The notes under the pieces are model-generated. The model was not told the DNA's origin, searched no databases, and was given only the letters and a program-made list of their open reading frames with translations. From Nonomuraea gerenzanensis (lineage in GTDB: Bacteria; Actinomycetota; Actinomycetes; Streptosporangiales; Streptosporangiaceae), in NCBI RefSeq assembly GCF_020215645.1, contig NZ_CP084058.1:5456001-5520000 (forward strand): a stretch of 64,000 bases of DNA, in the 5' to 3' direction. Shown here piece after piece: positions 1 to 8,350 of this stretch. Position numbers and translations under genes: made by a program. Within the stretch, counting starts at the first letter, position 1, and each line of letters begins with the position of its first letter.

Positions 1-1000
1 CGTCGATGGCCTCCTGCGCGTGGGCGATCGACTGGTCCATCAGCTCGGTGGCGGCCGGCTCGGTCTCGGGGACCAGCTCGCGCGCCAGCCTGAGCCCGAT
101 CATCAGGCTGACCAGCCGTTGCTGCGCCCCGTCGTGCAGGTCGCGGGCCGTACGCCGGTGCACCGCCTCGACGCTCTCCATGATGCGCCTGCGGCTGTCC
201 TGCAACGAGGCGGCCATGGTGTTGAAGGAGGTGCCCAGCGCGCCGATCTCCGCCACCTTGCTGGGGGCGATCCGCACGCCGAGGTCACCGCCGGCCAGCC
301 GTCCCGCCGCGGCGGCCACCCCGCGCACCGGCCGCACGACGGCGCGGTGCTGGAGCACCGTGAACCCCGCCACCAGCGCGGTCGTCGCCGCCAGCCCCGC
401 GCCCGCCGCGATCACCGCCCGCCGTGCGTTGCTCCCCGCGGCGTCCTCGCGCGCGGCCAGCTCGGCACGCTCGTCCGCCGTGTACTGGTCGAACCGGGCG
501 CGCAGGGCGTCCACGCGCCGCTTGCCCTCGGCCGTCGCCGCCAGGCCGGACGCGGTGGCGTCACGCCGCCGCACGGCCTCCACCAGCGGCACCGAGTAGT
601 CGTTCACCAGCGAGTCGACGCCCTGCCTGATCTGCTCGGCGATGCGCCGCTGACTGGGGGAGGTGGCCGTCTCGGTGAACCTGCGCTCCTGCTCGGGGAA
701 CTCCCTGCGCGCCCGCTGCCACGGCTCCAGGAACTCCTCCCGCTTGGTGATCACGAAGCCGCGCTGCCCCGTCTCCAGATCGAGGACGAGTTGTTCCAGG
801 TTGCCGGCCTCGACCAGGGCGGACCGGGAGGCCCGCCTGGCCGAGGTGGAGCTGTTGGCGTCGGCGATCGCCCACATCAGGACGGCGAACGCGACCCCGA
901 TCAGCAGCGCGAGCAGGCCGCTCGCCGCGATCGTGAGACGGGTGAGGCCCAGCCGCGGGACGGGTCCGGAGTCAGGGGCTCTCGGGGAGAGACGGATCAT
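1..1000 (-). CDS. Sensor histidine kinase, CHASE3-HAMP-HisKA_3 type (partial, C-terminus off the window)
   Basis: This is the N-terminal third to half of a membrane sensor kinase of the NarL/DesK class, which would phosphorylate a LuxR-type response regulator encoded outside the window. From the ATG at 1000 there is a short cytoplasmic start, a membrane helix (about residues 20-42), and an extracytoplasmic helical region with the CHASE3 hallmark LETGQRGFVIT. A second membrane helix, a HAMP linker and the HisKA_3 phospho-acceptor box DLHDGAQQRLV follow. The HATPase domain lies beyond position 1. An in-frame GTG at 1021 is a possible alternative start; neither has a strong ribosome binding site. 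The ligand is unknown. It lacks the GAF domains of DosS, so it is not an obvious partner for the DosR-like boxes further right. Confidence 0.88.
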   Translation of the reverse strand, partial: MIRLSPRAPDSGPVPRLGLTRLTIAASGLLALLIGVAFAVLMWAIADANSSTSARRASRSALVEAGNLEQLVLDLETGQRGFVITKREEFLEPWQRARREFPEQERRFTETATSPSQRRIAEQIRQGVDSLVNDYSVPLVEAVRRRDATASGLAATAEGKRRVDALRARFDQYTADERAELAAREDAAGSNARRAVIAAGAGLAATTALVAGFTVLQHRAVVRPVRGVAAAAGRLAGGDLGVRIAPSKVAEIGALGTSFNTMAASLQDSRRRIMESVEAVHRRTARDLHDGAQQRLVSLMIGLRLARELVPETEPAATELMDQSIAHAQEAID

Positions 1001-1136
1001 GGGTGTCGGCCGCCTGTTCACCGCGCTGGGACCGGATGCTTACCGCATCATTCTGCCTTGTTCCGGACAGGCCTGATACCGCCTTCGCGGCGTCCCATAA
1101 CCACGGCGGGGAGCAGCGGTGGACCGCCGCGCGGCA

Positions 1137-1247
1137 TCAGGCGGGCGCGGGGCGCCTCGGGGAAGAGGTCCTCTCCCTCACGTAGCGGAAGGTCCAGTTG
1201 GTGTCGCGTGACAGGTCGTACCAGTCGCTGCGGGACAGCCGCGGCAT
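1137..1247 (-). pseudogene. N-terminal stump of a diiron (toluene/alkene-type) monooxygenase alpha subunit
   Basis: A 36-codon frame starts at an ATG preceded by a strong ribosome binding site (GGAGGAGGG). Its first residues, MPRLSRSDWYDLSRDTNWTF, closely match the very N-terminus of aromatic/alkene monooxygenase hydroxylase alpha subunits (the DWY..TR.TNWT..YV pattern of TmoA-like proteins, normally about 500 residues). After RYVRER the homology stops and a TGA follows after ten more residues. None of the iron-ligand ExxH motifs remain and no other subunit is nearby, so this is the 5' end left by a deletion. The bases from 1248 to 1485 upstream hold no gene I can support. Family recognition rests on about 25 residues. 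Confidence 0.55.
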
Positions 1248-1485
1248 GTGCCCTCCTCCCCGCACCGCCGTGATGGCGGCGTCTCGACCTCGATGACGCG
1301 CGCCGACGGGGACATCCGCCGGCGTCATCTCGCGGCCGAGCCGGTGATCACTAGGTGGCGCGCCCGCCATGGCCGGTCCGGGACCGCCCGCTGACAGGAG
1401 CGCCAAGCATCATCCCTGGTCAAATGGGGTAAGCCAGCCCCGACGGGGGGAGAGGGATGCATGCGGTTCCGGATGGGCGGCCGGC

Positions 1486-3105
1486 GTGACGCGCCTCGCC
1501 GCCGGCCTCCGCGGCCCGCTGAACGCGCCACGGGAGATCACCGCCGGAGTCACGCTGGCCGCGCTGGCCATCCCGCTCAACATCGGCTACGCCCAGATCG
1601 CCGGGCTGCCACCGGTGGCCGGCCTGTACGCGGCCATCGCGCCGATGCTGGTGTTCGCGCTGTTCTGCTCCTCGCGCCAGCTCGTCGCCAGCCCGGACGC
1701 GCCGATCGCCGCGCTCATCGCCTCCCTGCTCGTCGCGATCGCCGCTCGCCCCGGCAGCCCGCAGTACGTCGAGCTGGCCTACGCGCAGGCGCTGGTCTGC
1801 GCGGTGGTGTTCCTGCTCTTCTACGCCTTCAAGCTGGGTTTCCTGGCGAACTTCCTGTCCGAGCCCGTCCTGGTCGGCTTCATCGCCGGGCTGGCCGTCG
1901 AGATCCTCACCAGCCAGGTCAAGAAGATCCTCGGCATCGGCACCACCGCCGAGCGGTTCTTCCCCGAGCTGTGGGAGATCGTCACCAAGCTCCCGCAGGC
2001 CCACCCGTGGAGCGTCGTCGTCGGCGTCGCCACCATGGCCGTGATCATCGCTTTGCGCCGGTACGCCCCGGCGCTGCCGGGCCCGCTGATCGCGCTGGTG
2101 GCCGCCACGGCGGTGGTGGCCTGGGCGGGGCTCGACCGGCACGGCGTGTCGGTGCTCGGCCACGTCCCGTCCGGGCTGCCGGTGCCGCACTGGCCGTCGA
2201 TCACGCTGGGCCAGTGGGCGGCGCTGATCCCCGGCGCCCTCGCCATCTGCGCCGTCACCCTGGCCGACGGGCTGCTCACCGCCCGCCGCTACGCCGAGCA
2301 GCACGGCTACCGGCTCGACGCCGACACCGAGTTGCGCGCCTTCGGCCTGGCCAACGTGGCCGGCGGGCTCACCCAGTCGATGACCGTCGGCTCCAGCGCC
2401 TCGCGCACCGCGGCCATGGACGCCACCGGCTCCCGCTCCCAGCTGCCCAGCGTCGTCTGCGCGCTCGTGGTCGCCGTGCTGGTCGCGTTCTGCTCCGGCG
2501 TGCTCGCCTACCTGCCCAACACCGCGCTGGCGGGCATCGTGGCGGTCGCCGTCGTCCGGCTCATCGACGCCGGCAAGCTGGCCGAGCTGTGGCGGCTGCG
2601 CCGATCGGAGTTCTGGATCGCGGTGGTGTGCCTGCTCGGCGTGCCCGTGCTCGGCTCGCTCACCGCCGTCGTCATCGCCTTCCTGCTGTCGGCCGTGGAC
2701 GTCGTGCGCCGCGCCTCCCGGCCCGGCACCGCCACCCTGCGCCCGGGCGAGCACGGCCGCTACGTCCGCGGGCCCGTCCAGGGCCCGCTCGTGGTGTACC
2801 GCTTCGAGAGCCGGCTCTTCTTCGCCAACGCCGGCACGTTCAAGAGCGAGATCACCCGCCTCGCCGAGGCGGGCGCCCGGTGGATCGTCCTGGACGCCGA
2901 GGCCATCACCGACGTCGACACCACCGGCGCGGCGGCCCTGCGCGAGACCATCGCCGCGCTGCGGGAGCGCGGCGTCACCCTCGTCGTCGCCCGCGCCACC
3001 TCCGGCCTGCGCCGCCTGCTGGACCACTACGGCCTGACCGGGCTCACCTACTACGACTCCAACGAGGCCGCGGCCGCCGCCCACCGGGAGAGTGATCATG
3101 GGTAA
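1486..3105 (+). CDS. SulP-family anion transporter with STAS domain
   Basis: This is an inner-membrane SLC26/SulP transporter, probably for sulfate, bicarbonate or another small anion; substrate cannot be read from sequence. The 539-residue product has the SulP N-terminal signature IPLNIGYAQIAGLPPVAGLYA, about ten to twelve hydrophobic helices, and a cytoplasmic C-terminal STAS domain (about the last 120 residues: VYRFESRLFFANAG, then LDAEAITDVDTTGAAAL). A GTG at 1486 is chosen because it lies just before the conserved region. The frame is open upstream to an ATG at 1369, but those residues look unlike SulP. The last codons overlap the following membrane-protein gene, suggesting co-translation. 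Confidence 0.9.
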   Translation: MTRLAAGLRGPLNAPREITAGVTLAALAIPLNIGYAQIAGLPPVAGLYAAIAPMLVFALFCSSRQLVASPDAPIAALIASLLVAIAARPGSPQYVELAYAQALVCAVVFLLFYAFKLGFLANFLSEPVLVGFIAGLAVEILTSQVKKILGIGTTAERFFPELWEIVTKLPQAHPWSVVVGVATMAVIIALRRYAPALPGPLIALVAATAVVAWAGLDRHGVSVLGHVPSGLPVPHWPSITLGQWAALIPGALAICAVTLADGLLTARRYAEQHGYRLDADTELRAFGLANVAGGLTQSMTVGSSASRTAAMDATGSRSQLPSVVCALVVAVLVAFCSGVLAYLPNTALAGIVAVAVVRLIDAGKLAELWRLRRSEFWIAVVCLLGVPVLGSLTAVVIAFLLSAVDVVRRASRPGTATLRPGEHGRYVRGPVQGPLVVYRFESRLFFANAGTFKSEITRLAEAGARWIVLDAEAITDVDTTGAAALRETIAALRERGVTLVVARATSGLRRLLDHYGLTGLTYYDSNEAAAAAHRESDHG

Positions 3106-3763
3106 GGCGTTCGCCGACATGCTGCCCTACACGCTGGGGCTGATCGTCTCGCCGTTCCCCGTCGTGGCCGTCATCGCCCTGCTGATCAGCGCCAACGGCC
3201 GCGCCAAGGCCCTGCTGTTCGAGGTCACCTGGCTGGTCATGAGCTGGGTCGTGCTGCTCGCCCTGATCACGTTCCTGGGCGCCACCGGGCACGCCAAGCC
3301 CGCCTGGGTCTCCTGGGTCGCCCTGGCCGCCGGGATCCTCCTGCTGCTCATGGCGCTCTCCGGGATCCGCCGGGCCGCCCGGCGCAGGCAGCGCGCGGCC
3401 CCCGAGGTGCCGCGCTGGATCGCCGCCATGGACACCCTGACCCCGCCCAGGATCGTCGGCGTGGCGGCGCTGCTCATCATCGCCAACCCGGTCAACCTCG
3501 CCTCCCTGGCCGGCGGCGCCATCGCCGCCGCCCGCGAGCCTCTGCCCCTCGGCCGGCAGCTCGTGCTCGCCGCCGTCTTCGTCGTCATCGGCAGCCTCGG
3601 CGTGCTCGCCCCCTACGCCACCGCGCTCACCGGAGGCGGCGAACGGCGGCTCCAGTGGATGCGCGGCTGGCTGATCCGGCACAACGGCGCCCTCAGCCTG
3701 CTGCTGCTCCTGGTCTTCGCCCTGCTGTTCCTGTCGAGAGGTCTGCGCGGCCTGGCCGGCTGA
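3098..3763 (+). CDS. GAP-family (LysE-like) integral membrane protein
   Basis: This 221-residue protein has about six hydrophobic helices and begins with the LGLIVSPFPVVAVIALLIS pattern of the actinobacterial GAP (peptidoglycolipid-addressing) family, related to LysE-type exporters. Mycobacterial members help export cell-envelope lipids; here the cargo is unknown. The ATG at 3098 is preferred over an in-frame GTG at 3092 because GGGAG lies seven bases upstream. It overlaps the end of the SulP gene by eight bases, so the two are probably one transcript. Its 3' end overlaps the convergent HxlR gene by about 70 bp. Confidence 0.8.
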   Translation: MGKAFADMLPYTLGLIVSPFPVVAVIALLISANGRAKALLFEVTWLVMSWVVLLALITFLGATGHAKPAWVSWVALAAGILLLLMALSGIRRAARRRQRAAPEVPRWIAAMDTLTPPRIVGVAALLIIANPVNLASLAGGAIAAAREPLPLGRQLVLAAVFVVIGSLGVLAPYATALTGGGERRLQWMRGWLIRHNGALSLLLLLVFALLFLSRGLRGLAG

Positions 3764-4232
3764 CGCCGGTGACCGCCTCCAGGCGCTCGAACGGGCCAGG
3801 GCCGTCGTGCGGCTTCGGCGGGGCGCCGAGGTGGCGGACGCGCAGCTCGTCCATCAGCTCTTCGAGGAACGCCGGGCCCGCGTCGCGCAGGAACCGCTGC
3901 CGGCCCCGCAGCTCGTCGCCGCCCTCGCGCCAGTCGAGACCCCAGTCGCCGAGGGCCTGGATGATCGGCAGGGTCCGGATGCCGGCTTCGGTGAGGCTGT
4001 AGCGGGCGCGCTGGCCCCGCGCGGCGGTGCCGCGGGTGAGCAGCCCCGCCTCGACGAGCCGGACGAGCCGGTCGGCGAGGATGTTCGACGCGATGCCCTC
4101 AGCCGATCCGGTGAGCAGCGCCCGGAAGTAGCGGCGGTCGCCGAAGATGACGTCGCGCAGCACGAGCAGCGACCAGCGATCGCCGAGCACCTCGACGGCG
4201 GCGTTGACCGGACACCCGGACCGTGGTTCCAC
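3693..4232 (-). CDS. HxlR-family winged-helix transcriptional regulator
   Basis: A 179-residue regulator. It opens with the HxlR signature: a cysteine near the N-terminus (GCPVNAAVEVLGDRWSLLVLRD), then the winged-helix region with ILADRLVRLVEAGLL and Y-SLTEAG. HxlR proteins respond to aldehydes, electrophiles or redox stress, often through that cysteine. The GTG at 4232 is chosen because AAGGAGG sits four bases upstream; the frame continues to 4289 without a better start. The gene is divergent from the DHFR-like/MBL pair, with an inverted repeat between them, so it probably controls that pair and itself. The C-terminal tail after the HTH is longer than usual and low in complexity. Confidence 0.85.
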   Translation of the reverse strand: MEPRSGCPVNAAVEVLGDRWSLLVLRDVIFGDRRYFRALLTGSAEGIASNILADRLVRLVEAGLLTRGTAARGQRARYSLTEAGIRTLPIIQALGDWGLDWREGGDELRGRQRFLRDAGPAFLEELMDELRVRHLGAPPKPHDGPGPFERLEAVTGVSRPGRADLSTGTAGRRPGAAAG

Positions 4233-4272
4233 GATGCCTCCTTGACAGCTGTTTCGTCCTCCCCAATAGTAC

Positions 4273-4285
4273 TTGCAGAATGCAA
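4273..4285. promoter_or_regulatory. Probable HxlR operator, TTGCA-gaa-TGCAA
   Basis: A perfect 5-bp inverted repeat with a 3-bp centre lies in the 76-bp divergent promoter region between the HxlR gene (start 4232) and the DHFR-like gene (start 4309). Outer bases extend the symmetry weakly (AGT on the left, ACT on the right). HxlR regulators usually bind such short dyads in the shared promoter. Binding is inferred from placement. Confidence 0.5.
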
Positions 4286-4308
4286 TCACTTGGGAGAGGA
4301 GGAGCTTG

Positions 4309-4905
4309 ATGGGCCGCTTCGTCTATGCGATGCAGGTCTCCCTCGACCTGCGGATCGAGCAGGTTCCCGGGGACAACGGCGCCGGTGAGTGGCTGCGCCT
4401 CGACGAGGAGCTGCACCGCGCGGCCAACGCGCTGACGCGAGAGCTCGCTCTCATGGTCCACGGCCGGGTCTACTACGAGGTCATGGAGGAGTTCTGGCCA
4501 CGGTCGGGCCAGGACACGACGCTGCCCGACTTCATGCGGGAGTACGGCGAGATCTGGACGGCCAAGCCCAAGGTGCTCGTCTCCCGCACCCGCCGCAGCG
4601 CCGATCACAACACCCGCATCATCGGCGGCGACGACGCGATCGAGCAGCTCGCCGCCCTGCGGGCCGGGACCGACGGCGCCATCAGCGTGGGCGGCGCGGC
4701 GCTCGCCACGCAGCTGCTCAAGGTGGGGCTGCTCGACGAGCTGCTGCTCTTCACCCATCCCGCGATCCTCGGCTTCGGCAGGCCGCTGTTCGACGACTAC
4801 GACCTCCCGATCGATCTCGACCTGCTCGAACAACGATCGTTCCGGCAGGGCGTCACGATGCACCGCTACGCCGTCCTGGACGCCAAGGAGGCGGGCTCGT
4901 GCTGA
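4309..4905 (+). CDS. Dihydrofolate reductase-like (RibD C-terminal domain) protein
   Basis: A 198-residue protein with the DHFR/RibD-C fold used by bifunctional deaminase-reductases. It starts MGRFVYAMQVSLDL and has the GGAALATQLLKVGLLDEL-type NADPH-binding and helix region near residue 125-145, followed by HPAILGFGRPLF. Members of this stand-alone group are NAD(P)H-dependent reductases of unknown substrate; it is not a housekeeping folA. The start has a strong ribosome binding site (GGAGAGGAGGAG). The stop overlaps the GTG of the following MBL hydrolase, so the two are translationally coupled and probably controlled by the divergent HxlR. Confidence 0.82.
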   Translation: MGRFVYAMQVSLDLRIEQVPGDNGAGEWLRLDEELHRAANALTRELALMVHGRVYYEVMEEFWPRSGQDTTLPDFMREYGEIWTAKPKVLVSRTRRSADHNTRIIGGDDAIEQLAALRAGTDGAISVGGAALATQLLKVGLLDELLLFTHPAILGFGRPLFDDYDLPIDLDLLEQRSFRQGVTMHRYAVLDAKEAGSC

Positions 4906-5705
4906 GGCAGGTCGCGGAGGGGGTGCTGGTCCACGAGAGCGCGTTCGTGCGGAGCAACGCCGTCGTGGTGCGGGGCCGGGACGGGGTGCTGCTCATCGAC
5001 CCCGGGGTGACCGGCGCCGAGCTCGGCTGCCTCGCCGACGACCTGCGCGCGCTGGGGCAGCCGGTGGTGGCGGGCTTCTCCACGCATCCGGACTGGGATC
5101 ACCTGCTCTGGCATCCCCGGCTCGGCGAGGCGCCCCGCTACGGCACGGCGCGCTGCGCGGCCACCGTCCGCGACCAGCTCGCGGACGCCGACGCGAAGCA
5201 GCGCATCGCCGACCACCTGCTCGAGACCGAGATCGCCGGGCAGGTGCCGCTGGACCTGCTCGGCCTCGTCACCGGCCTGCCCGCCGGCACCGGACAGGTC
5301 CCGTGGGACGGCCCGCGAGTGCGGATCATCGAGCACCAGGCGCACGCCCCGGGCCACGCGGCGCTGCTGATCGAGGAACGCGGCGTGCTCGTCGCCGGCG
5401 ACCTGCTCTCCGACGTCCTGGTCCCGATGCTCGACCTGGACGGCACGGACCCGATCGAGGACTACCTCGCCGCGCTGCGGCTGCTGGAGGGCGTGGCGGG
5501 CGAGGTCGAGGTCGTCGTCCCCGGCCACGGCTCCGTCGGCGGCTCCGGCCAGGCGCGGGAGCGGATCGCGCGGGACCGGGCGTACGTGCTGGCGCTGCGT
5601 GACGGCCGGGACCCCGACGACCCGCGGATCGGCCCCTCGGCCGAGCCCGGCTGGGAGTGGGTGAGCGACGTGCACGAAGGGCAGCTCCACCGCCTCACCC
5701 GGTGA
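4899..5705 (+). CDS. MBL-fold metallo-hydrolase
   Basis: A 268-residue metallo-beta-lactamase-fold hydrolase. The metal motif appears as STHPDWDHLLWH, a variant of HxHxDH in which the first histidine is kept and the second is replaced by Asp. Further ligands are visible in HAPGHAAL, AGDLL and VVPGHGSVG. The changed metal motif resembles the group annotated as MBL-fold hydrolases with no assigned substrate. The GTG at 4899 has AAGGAGG upstream and overlaps the preceding stop by seven bases (GTGCTGA). Co-expression with the DHFR-like reductase suggests a joint role in detoxifying some small molecule; this is inference. Confidence 0.82.
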   Translation: MLRQVAEGVLVHESAFVRSNAVVVRGRDGVLLIDPGVTGAELGCLADDLRALGQPVVAGFSTHPDWDHLLWHPRLGEAPRYGTARCAATVRDQLADADAKQRIADHLLETEIAGQVPLDLLGLVTGLPAGTGQVPWDGPRVRIIEHQAHAPGHAALLIEERGVLVAGDLLSDVLVPMLDLDGTDPIEDYLAALRLLEGVAGEVEVVVPGHGSVGGSGQARERIARDRAYVLALRDGRDPDDPRIGPSAEPGWEWVSDVHEGQLHRLTR

Positions 5706-5717
5706 AGCGGGGCCCTG

Positions 5718-6653
5718 TCACGACGGCCGGGGCTGACGCTCCGGCACGGCTCGGTGGGCCCGGATGAGCGCGATCACCGTGCCGGTGGTGCGGTCGAGGT
5801 GGCTGCGGCCGTCGGGCAGCAGCGCCTCGGGGTTGATGTAGCTGCGCTGCCCGACGTGGGTGGCCGGGTCGAGCCGGTGCACGACGACCTTTCCCGCGCG
5901 TACGGCCCGGTTCCAGCCGCTGCCCCGCAACAGCGGCCAGCGTTGCGGGAAGATCCAGGTGGAGAGCCGTTCGATCCGGTCATGAGGGCTGGTGAGCCGG
6001 TGCAGGCGGCAGGCGTGGGTGAGGTCGTTGGCGCCGTTGTGGAAGCCGCCGATGGTGATCAGCAGCAGCGGCGCGCGCAGCCGGGCGTGCAGCTCGGTGA
6101 CCGCGCCGGTGGCGACCTGGGCGCCCCCGCTGTAGCTGAGCAGCACGACCGGGATGCCGCTGCCGGCCCGGTAGCCGGCCCGGTGCAGCTGCTCGGCGAT
6201 CTGGGCGCCGACGGCGCGGTTGTAGAGCGGACGGTAGCGGTGGTCGGCGGCGACGAAGATCTGCATGACGTTGTGCAGGAACAGCATGATGCCGAGGTGG
6301 TGGCGCAGCCACTCCCACACGGGCCGGTCGGTCAGCGGGTCGGCCAGCGGCGAGTAGGGCTGCACCTGGCCGAGCACGCGTAGCTCCGGTGCCGCCGCGA
6401 TCAGGGCGCTGACGAGCTGGCCGCCGTCGCGGGTGTCGCGGAAGCGGCGCTTGCCGATCCCGTCCAGATAGACGAGGTACGCGGCCGGCGGGCGGCCGGG
6501 GTCCGCGCCACGGGCGTAGGGCATGCCCTGCGGCAGCTCGGTCGTGGGCCGCCGCCAGCCGGCGGTGTACACGAGCACCTCGTAGCGGGCCAGCAGGGCC
6601 TCGGCGAGCAGCACGGGGCCGAGCACCAGGGCCAGGAGCGGAAAGTCGATCAT
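5718..6653 (-). CDS. Membrane-anchored protein with serine-hydrolase-like core
   Basis: A 311-residue protein with one N-terminal hydrophobic helix (MIDFPLLALVLGPVLLAEAL). A soluble domain follows in which VVLLSYSGGAQVA (about residue 180-192) looks like the nucleophile elbow of an alpha/beta hydrolase (S-x-S-G-G). I do not recognise a specific family. It is last in a six-gene leftward operon and overlaps the preceding membrane-protein gene by ATGA, so it is coupled to it. A lipid or glycolipid substrate would fit the neighbours (patatin, glycosyltransferase) but is unproven. Confidence 0.62.
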   Translation of the reverse strand: MIDFPLLALVLGPVLLAEALLARYEVLVYTAGWRRPTTELPQGMPYARGADPGRPPAAYLVYLDGIGKRRFRDTRDGGQLVSALIAAAPELRVLGQVQPYSPLADPLTDRPVWEWLRHHLGIMLFLHNVMQIFVAADHRYRPLYNRAVGAQIAEQLHRAGYRAGSGIPVVLLSYSGGAQVATGAVTELHARLRAPLLLITIGGFHNGANDLTHACRLHRLTSPHDRIERLSTWIFPQRWPLLRGSGWNRAVRAGKVVVHRLDPATHVGQRSYINPEALLPDGRSHLDRTTGTVIALIRAHRAVPERQPRPS

Positions 6654-7141
6654 GCGGGCAGCCCCCTCCACCGGATGGCGCTGATCGTGACGACCAGGCG
6701 GCGCACGGCCTCGACGGCGAGCCCCAGCCCGATCCCGGCGATGCTCACACAGGCCGCCGCGGGCCACCAGTCCAGCCCCGTCGCCGCGGCGAGCGGGCTG
6801 ACCAGACCGGCCCCGACCCCCGCCAGGAGCAGCAGGTGCAGCAGCGGCCCGAGCAGCGGGAAGGCCAGGACGGCGGCGAGCAGCAGCGGGGCCGCCAGGC
6901 CGGGGGTCCAGGTCAGCGCGGCGACGCCGGTCACCGGAGCGGACAGGGCCAGCTCGGCGAGCGTCCACGCGGCCGGCGGCCACAACGCGAACACCGAGCC
7001 CTCGACCACGGCACCGGTCAGCAGCAGCCGGATCGCGTGGGACCGCGACACGCCGGGCCGGCGGGCGATCAGGGGCAGCAGCCGCCCGGCGGACTCGGAC
7101 AGCCCCGCCAGCAGCAGGACGACGGCGACGAAGGGCGACAT
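6650..7141 (-). CDS. Small integral membrane protein
   Basis: A 163-residue hydrophobic protein with about four or five predicted helices and no motif I recognise; many residues are Ala, Leu or Val. It starts three bases after the stop of the glycosyltransferase gene and ends in an ATGA overlap with the downstream hydrolase-like gene. It is therefore part of the same operon and possibly a membrane partner of that hydrolase. Confidence 0.6.
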   Translation of the reverse strand: MSPFVAVVLLLAGLSESAGRLLPLIARRPGVSRSHAIRLLLTGAVVEGSVFALWPPAAWTLAELALSAPVTGVAALTWTPGLAAPLLLAAVLAFPLLGPLLHLLLLAGVGAGLVSPLAAATGLDWWPAAACVSIAGIGLGLAVEAVRRLVVTISAIRWRGLPA

Positions 7142-7144
7142 CGC

Positions 7145-8350
7145 TCAGCACCCCTGCGGCACTGCCGCCCGCCCGGCCCGGCGCAGGTAGCTCTCCAGCT
7201 CGTCGGCGGCGCGCAGGTAGCCGCCCGCGTCGCGCTGGGCCCGCCGCACGGCGGCCGCCGCGCTCCGGAAGCGGGGCTCGCCGAGCAGACGCCCGGCCAG
7301 GGCCCGCACCGCTTCTGCGGTGACGTCCTGGGGAGGCAGGGCCAGGCCGGCGCCGAGCTCGACGACCCGCCCGGCCACCATCGGCTGGTCGGCGCCCTGC
7401 GGCAGCACCAGCATCGGCACCCCGGCGTACAGGGCCTCGTTCACGCTGTTCATCCCCCCGTGCGTGACGAACAGCGCCGCACGCGCCAGCACCTCCGGCT
7501 GCGGTACGCGGCGCCGCGCCAGGACGTCGGCCGGCAACGGCTCCAGCGCGGCGGGGTCGGTGCGCCCGGTGGAGACGACCACGGTGCCGCCCAGCGGGGC
7601 GAGCGCGGCGGCCAGGGTGCGCAGCAGCTCAGGACCGGCGTCGAAGACGGTGCCCAGCGAGGCGTACACCACCGGATCGCGCAGGCGATCAGCCGGGAAC
7701 GACGGGTCGGGCGGGCGCGCGCCCAGGCTCGGGCCGACGAACCGGTAGGACCCGTCGAAGGCGCCGGCCCCCGGCTGGAACATCCGCGAGGTGAAGACCA
7801 GGTTGAGCGGCTCGCGCACGTTCGCCAGGTCGATCAGCGGCAACCCGCGGGTGTCGTAGCGGCGCGAGAGCCCCCACCGCGCCCGCAGGTAGCCCCGGAC
7901 GGTGCGGGGCCGGGCCGCCGCCGCGCCCAGCAGCTCCCACGAGGCGCGGGTGGGGCTCGGCGCGTGCCGGTCGAACGCGAACGTGGTGTACGCCGCAGCA
8001 GCCGGCACCCCCAGCTCGCGGGCGGCGACCGCGCCCCACGGGCAGGCGGAGCCGTGCACGATCAGGTCGGGCCGGATCCGCCGCAGGTCCGCCAGCACGG
8101 CGGGCAGCAGGTCCGCGGCGGTGCGCGCGAGCCCGTCCAGCATCGTCACCGGCAGCGGCGGGTCGGGCAGCGGCCGGTCGCCGCCGGGATGGCGGTGCAC
8201 GATCGCGCCGGCGGCCTCGATCTCCCGGGCGAAGGCGGGCGAGGTGTGATAGGTGACGGTGTGGCCACGGCGGACCAGCTCGGCCACGACCGGCAGCGTC
8301 GGGTTGACGTGCCCGTGCAGGGCGAGGTTGAGGAAGGCGACGGTGCTCAT
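7145..8350 (-). CDS. MGT-type (macrolide-family) glycosyltransferase, GT1
   Basis: A 401-residue GT-B glycosyltransferase. It starts FLNLALHGHVNPTLPVVAEL, the acceptor-side signature of MGT/OleD-like enzymes (GHVNP). Its nucleotide-sugar site reads FVTHGGMNSVNEALYAGVPM (about residues 310-330) followed by PQGADQPMVAGRVVELGAG. Such enzymes move glucose or a deoxysugar from a UDP/TDP donor onto macrolides, phenolics or lipids. There is no polyketide cluster here, so self-protection or xenobiotic glycosylation is as likely as biosynthesis. It overlaps the upstream patatin gene by ATGA. Confidence 0.88.
   Translation of the reverse strand: MSTVAFLNLALHGHVNPTLPVVAELVRRGHTVTYHTSPAFAREIEAAGAIVHRHPGGDRPLPDPPLPVTMLDGLARTAADLLPAVLADLRRIRPDLIVHGSACPWGAVAARELGVPAAAAYTTFAFDRHAPSPTRASWELLGAAAARPRTVRGYLRARWGLSRRYDTRGLPLIDLANVREPLNLVFTSRMFQPGAGAFDGSYRFVGPSLGARPPDPSFPADRLRDPVVYASLGTVFDAGPELLRTLAAALAPLGGTVVVSTGRTDPAALEPLPADVLARRRVPQPEVLARAALFVTHGGMNSVNEALYAGVPMLVLPQGADQPMVAGRVVELGAGLALPPQDVTAEAVRALAGRLLGEPRFRSAAAAVRRAQRDAGGYLRAADELESYLRRAGRAAVPQGC

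Noticed and set aside
1..1000. DosS-type oxygen sensor for the DosR-like boxes
   Set aside because: The kinase has a CHASE3 domain and HAMP, not haem-binding GAF domains.
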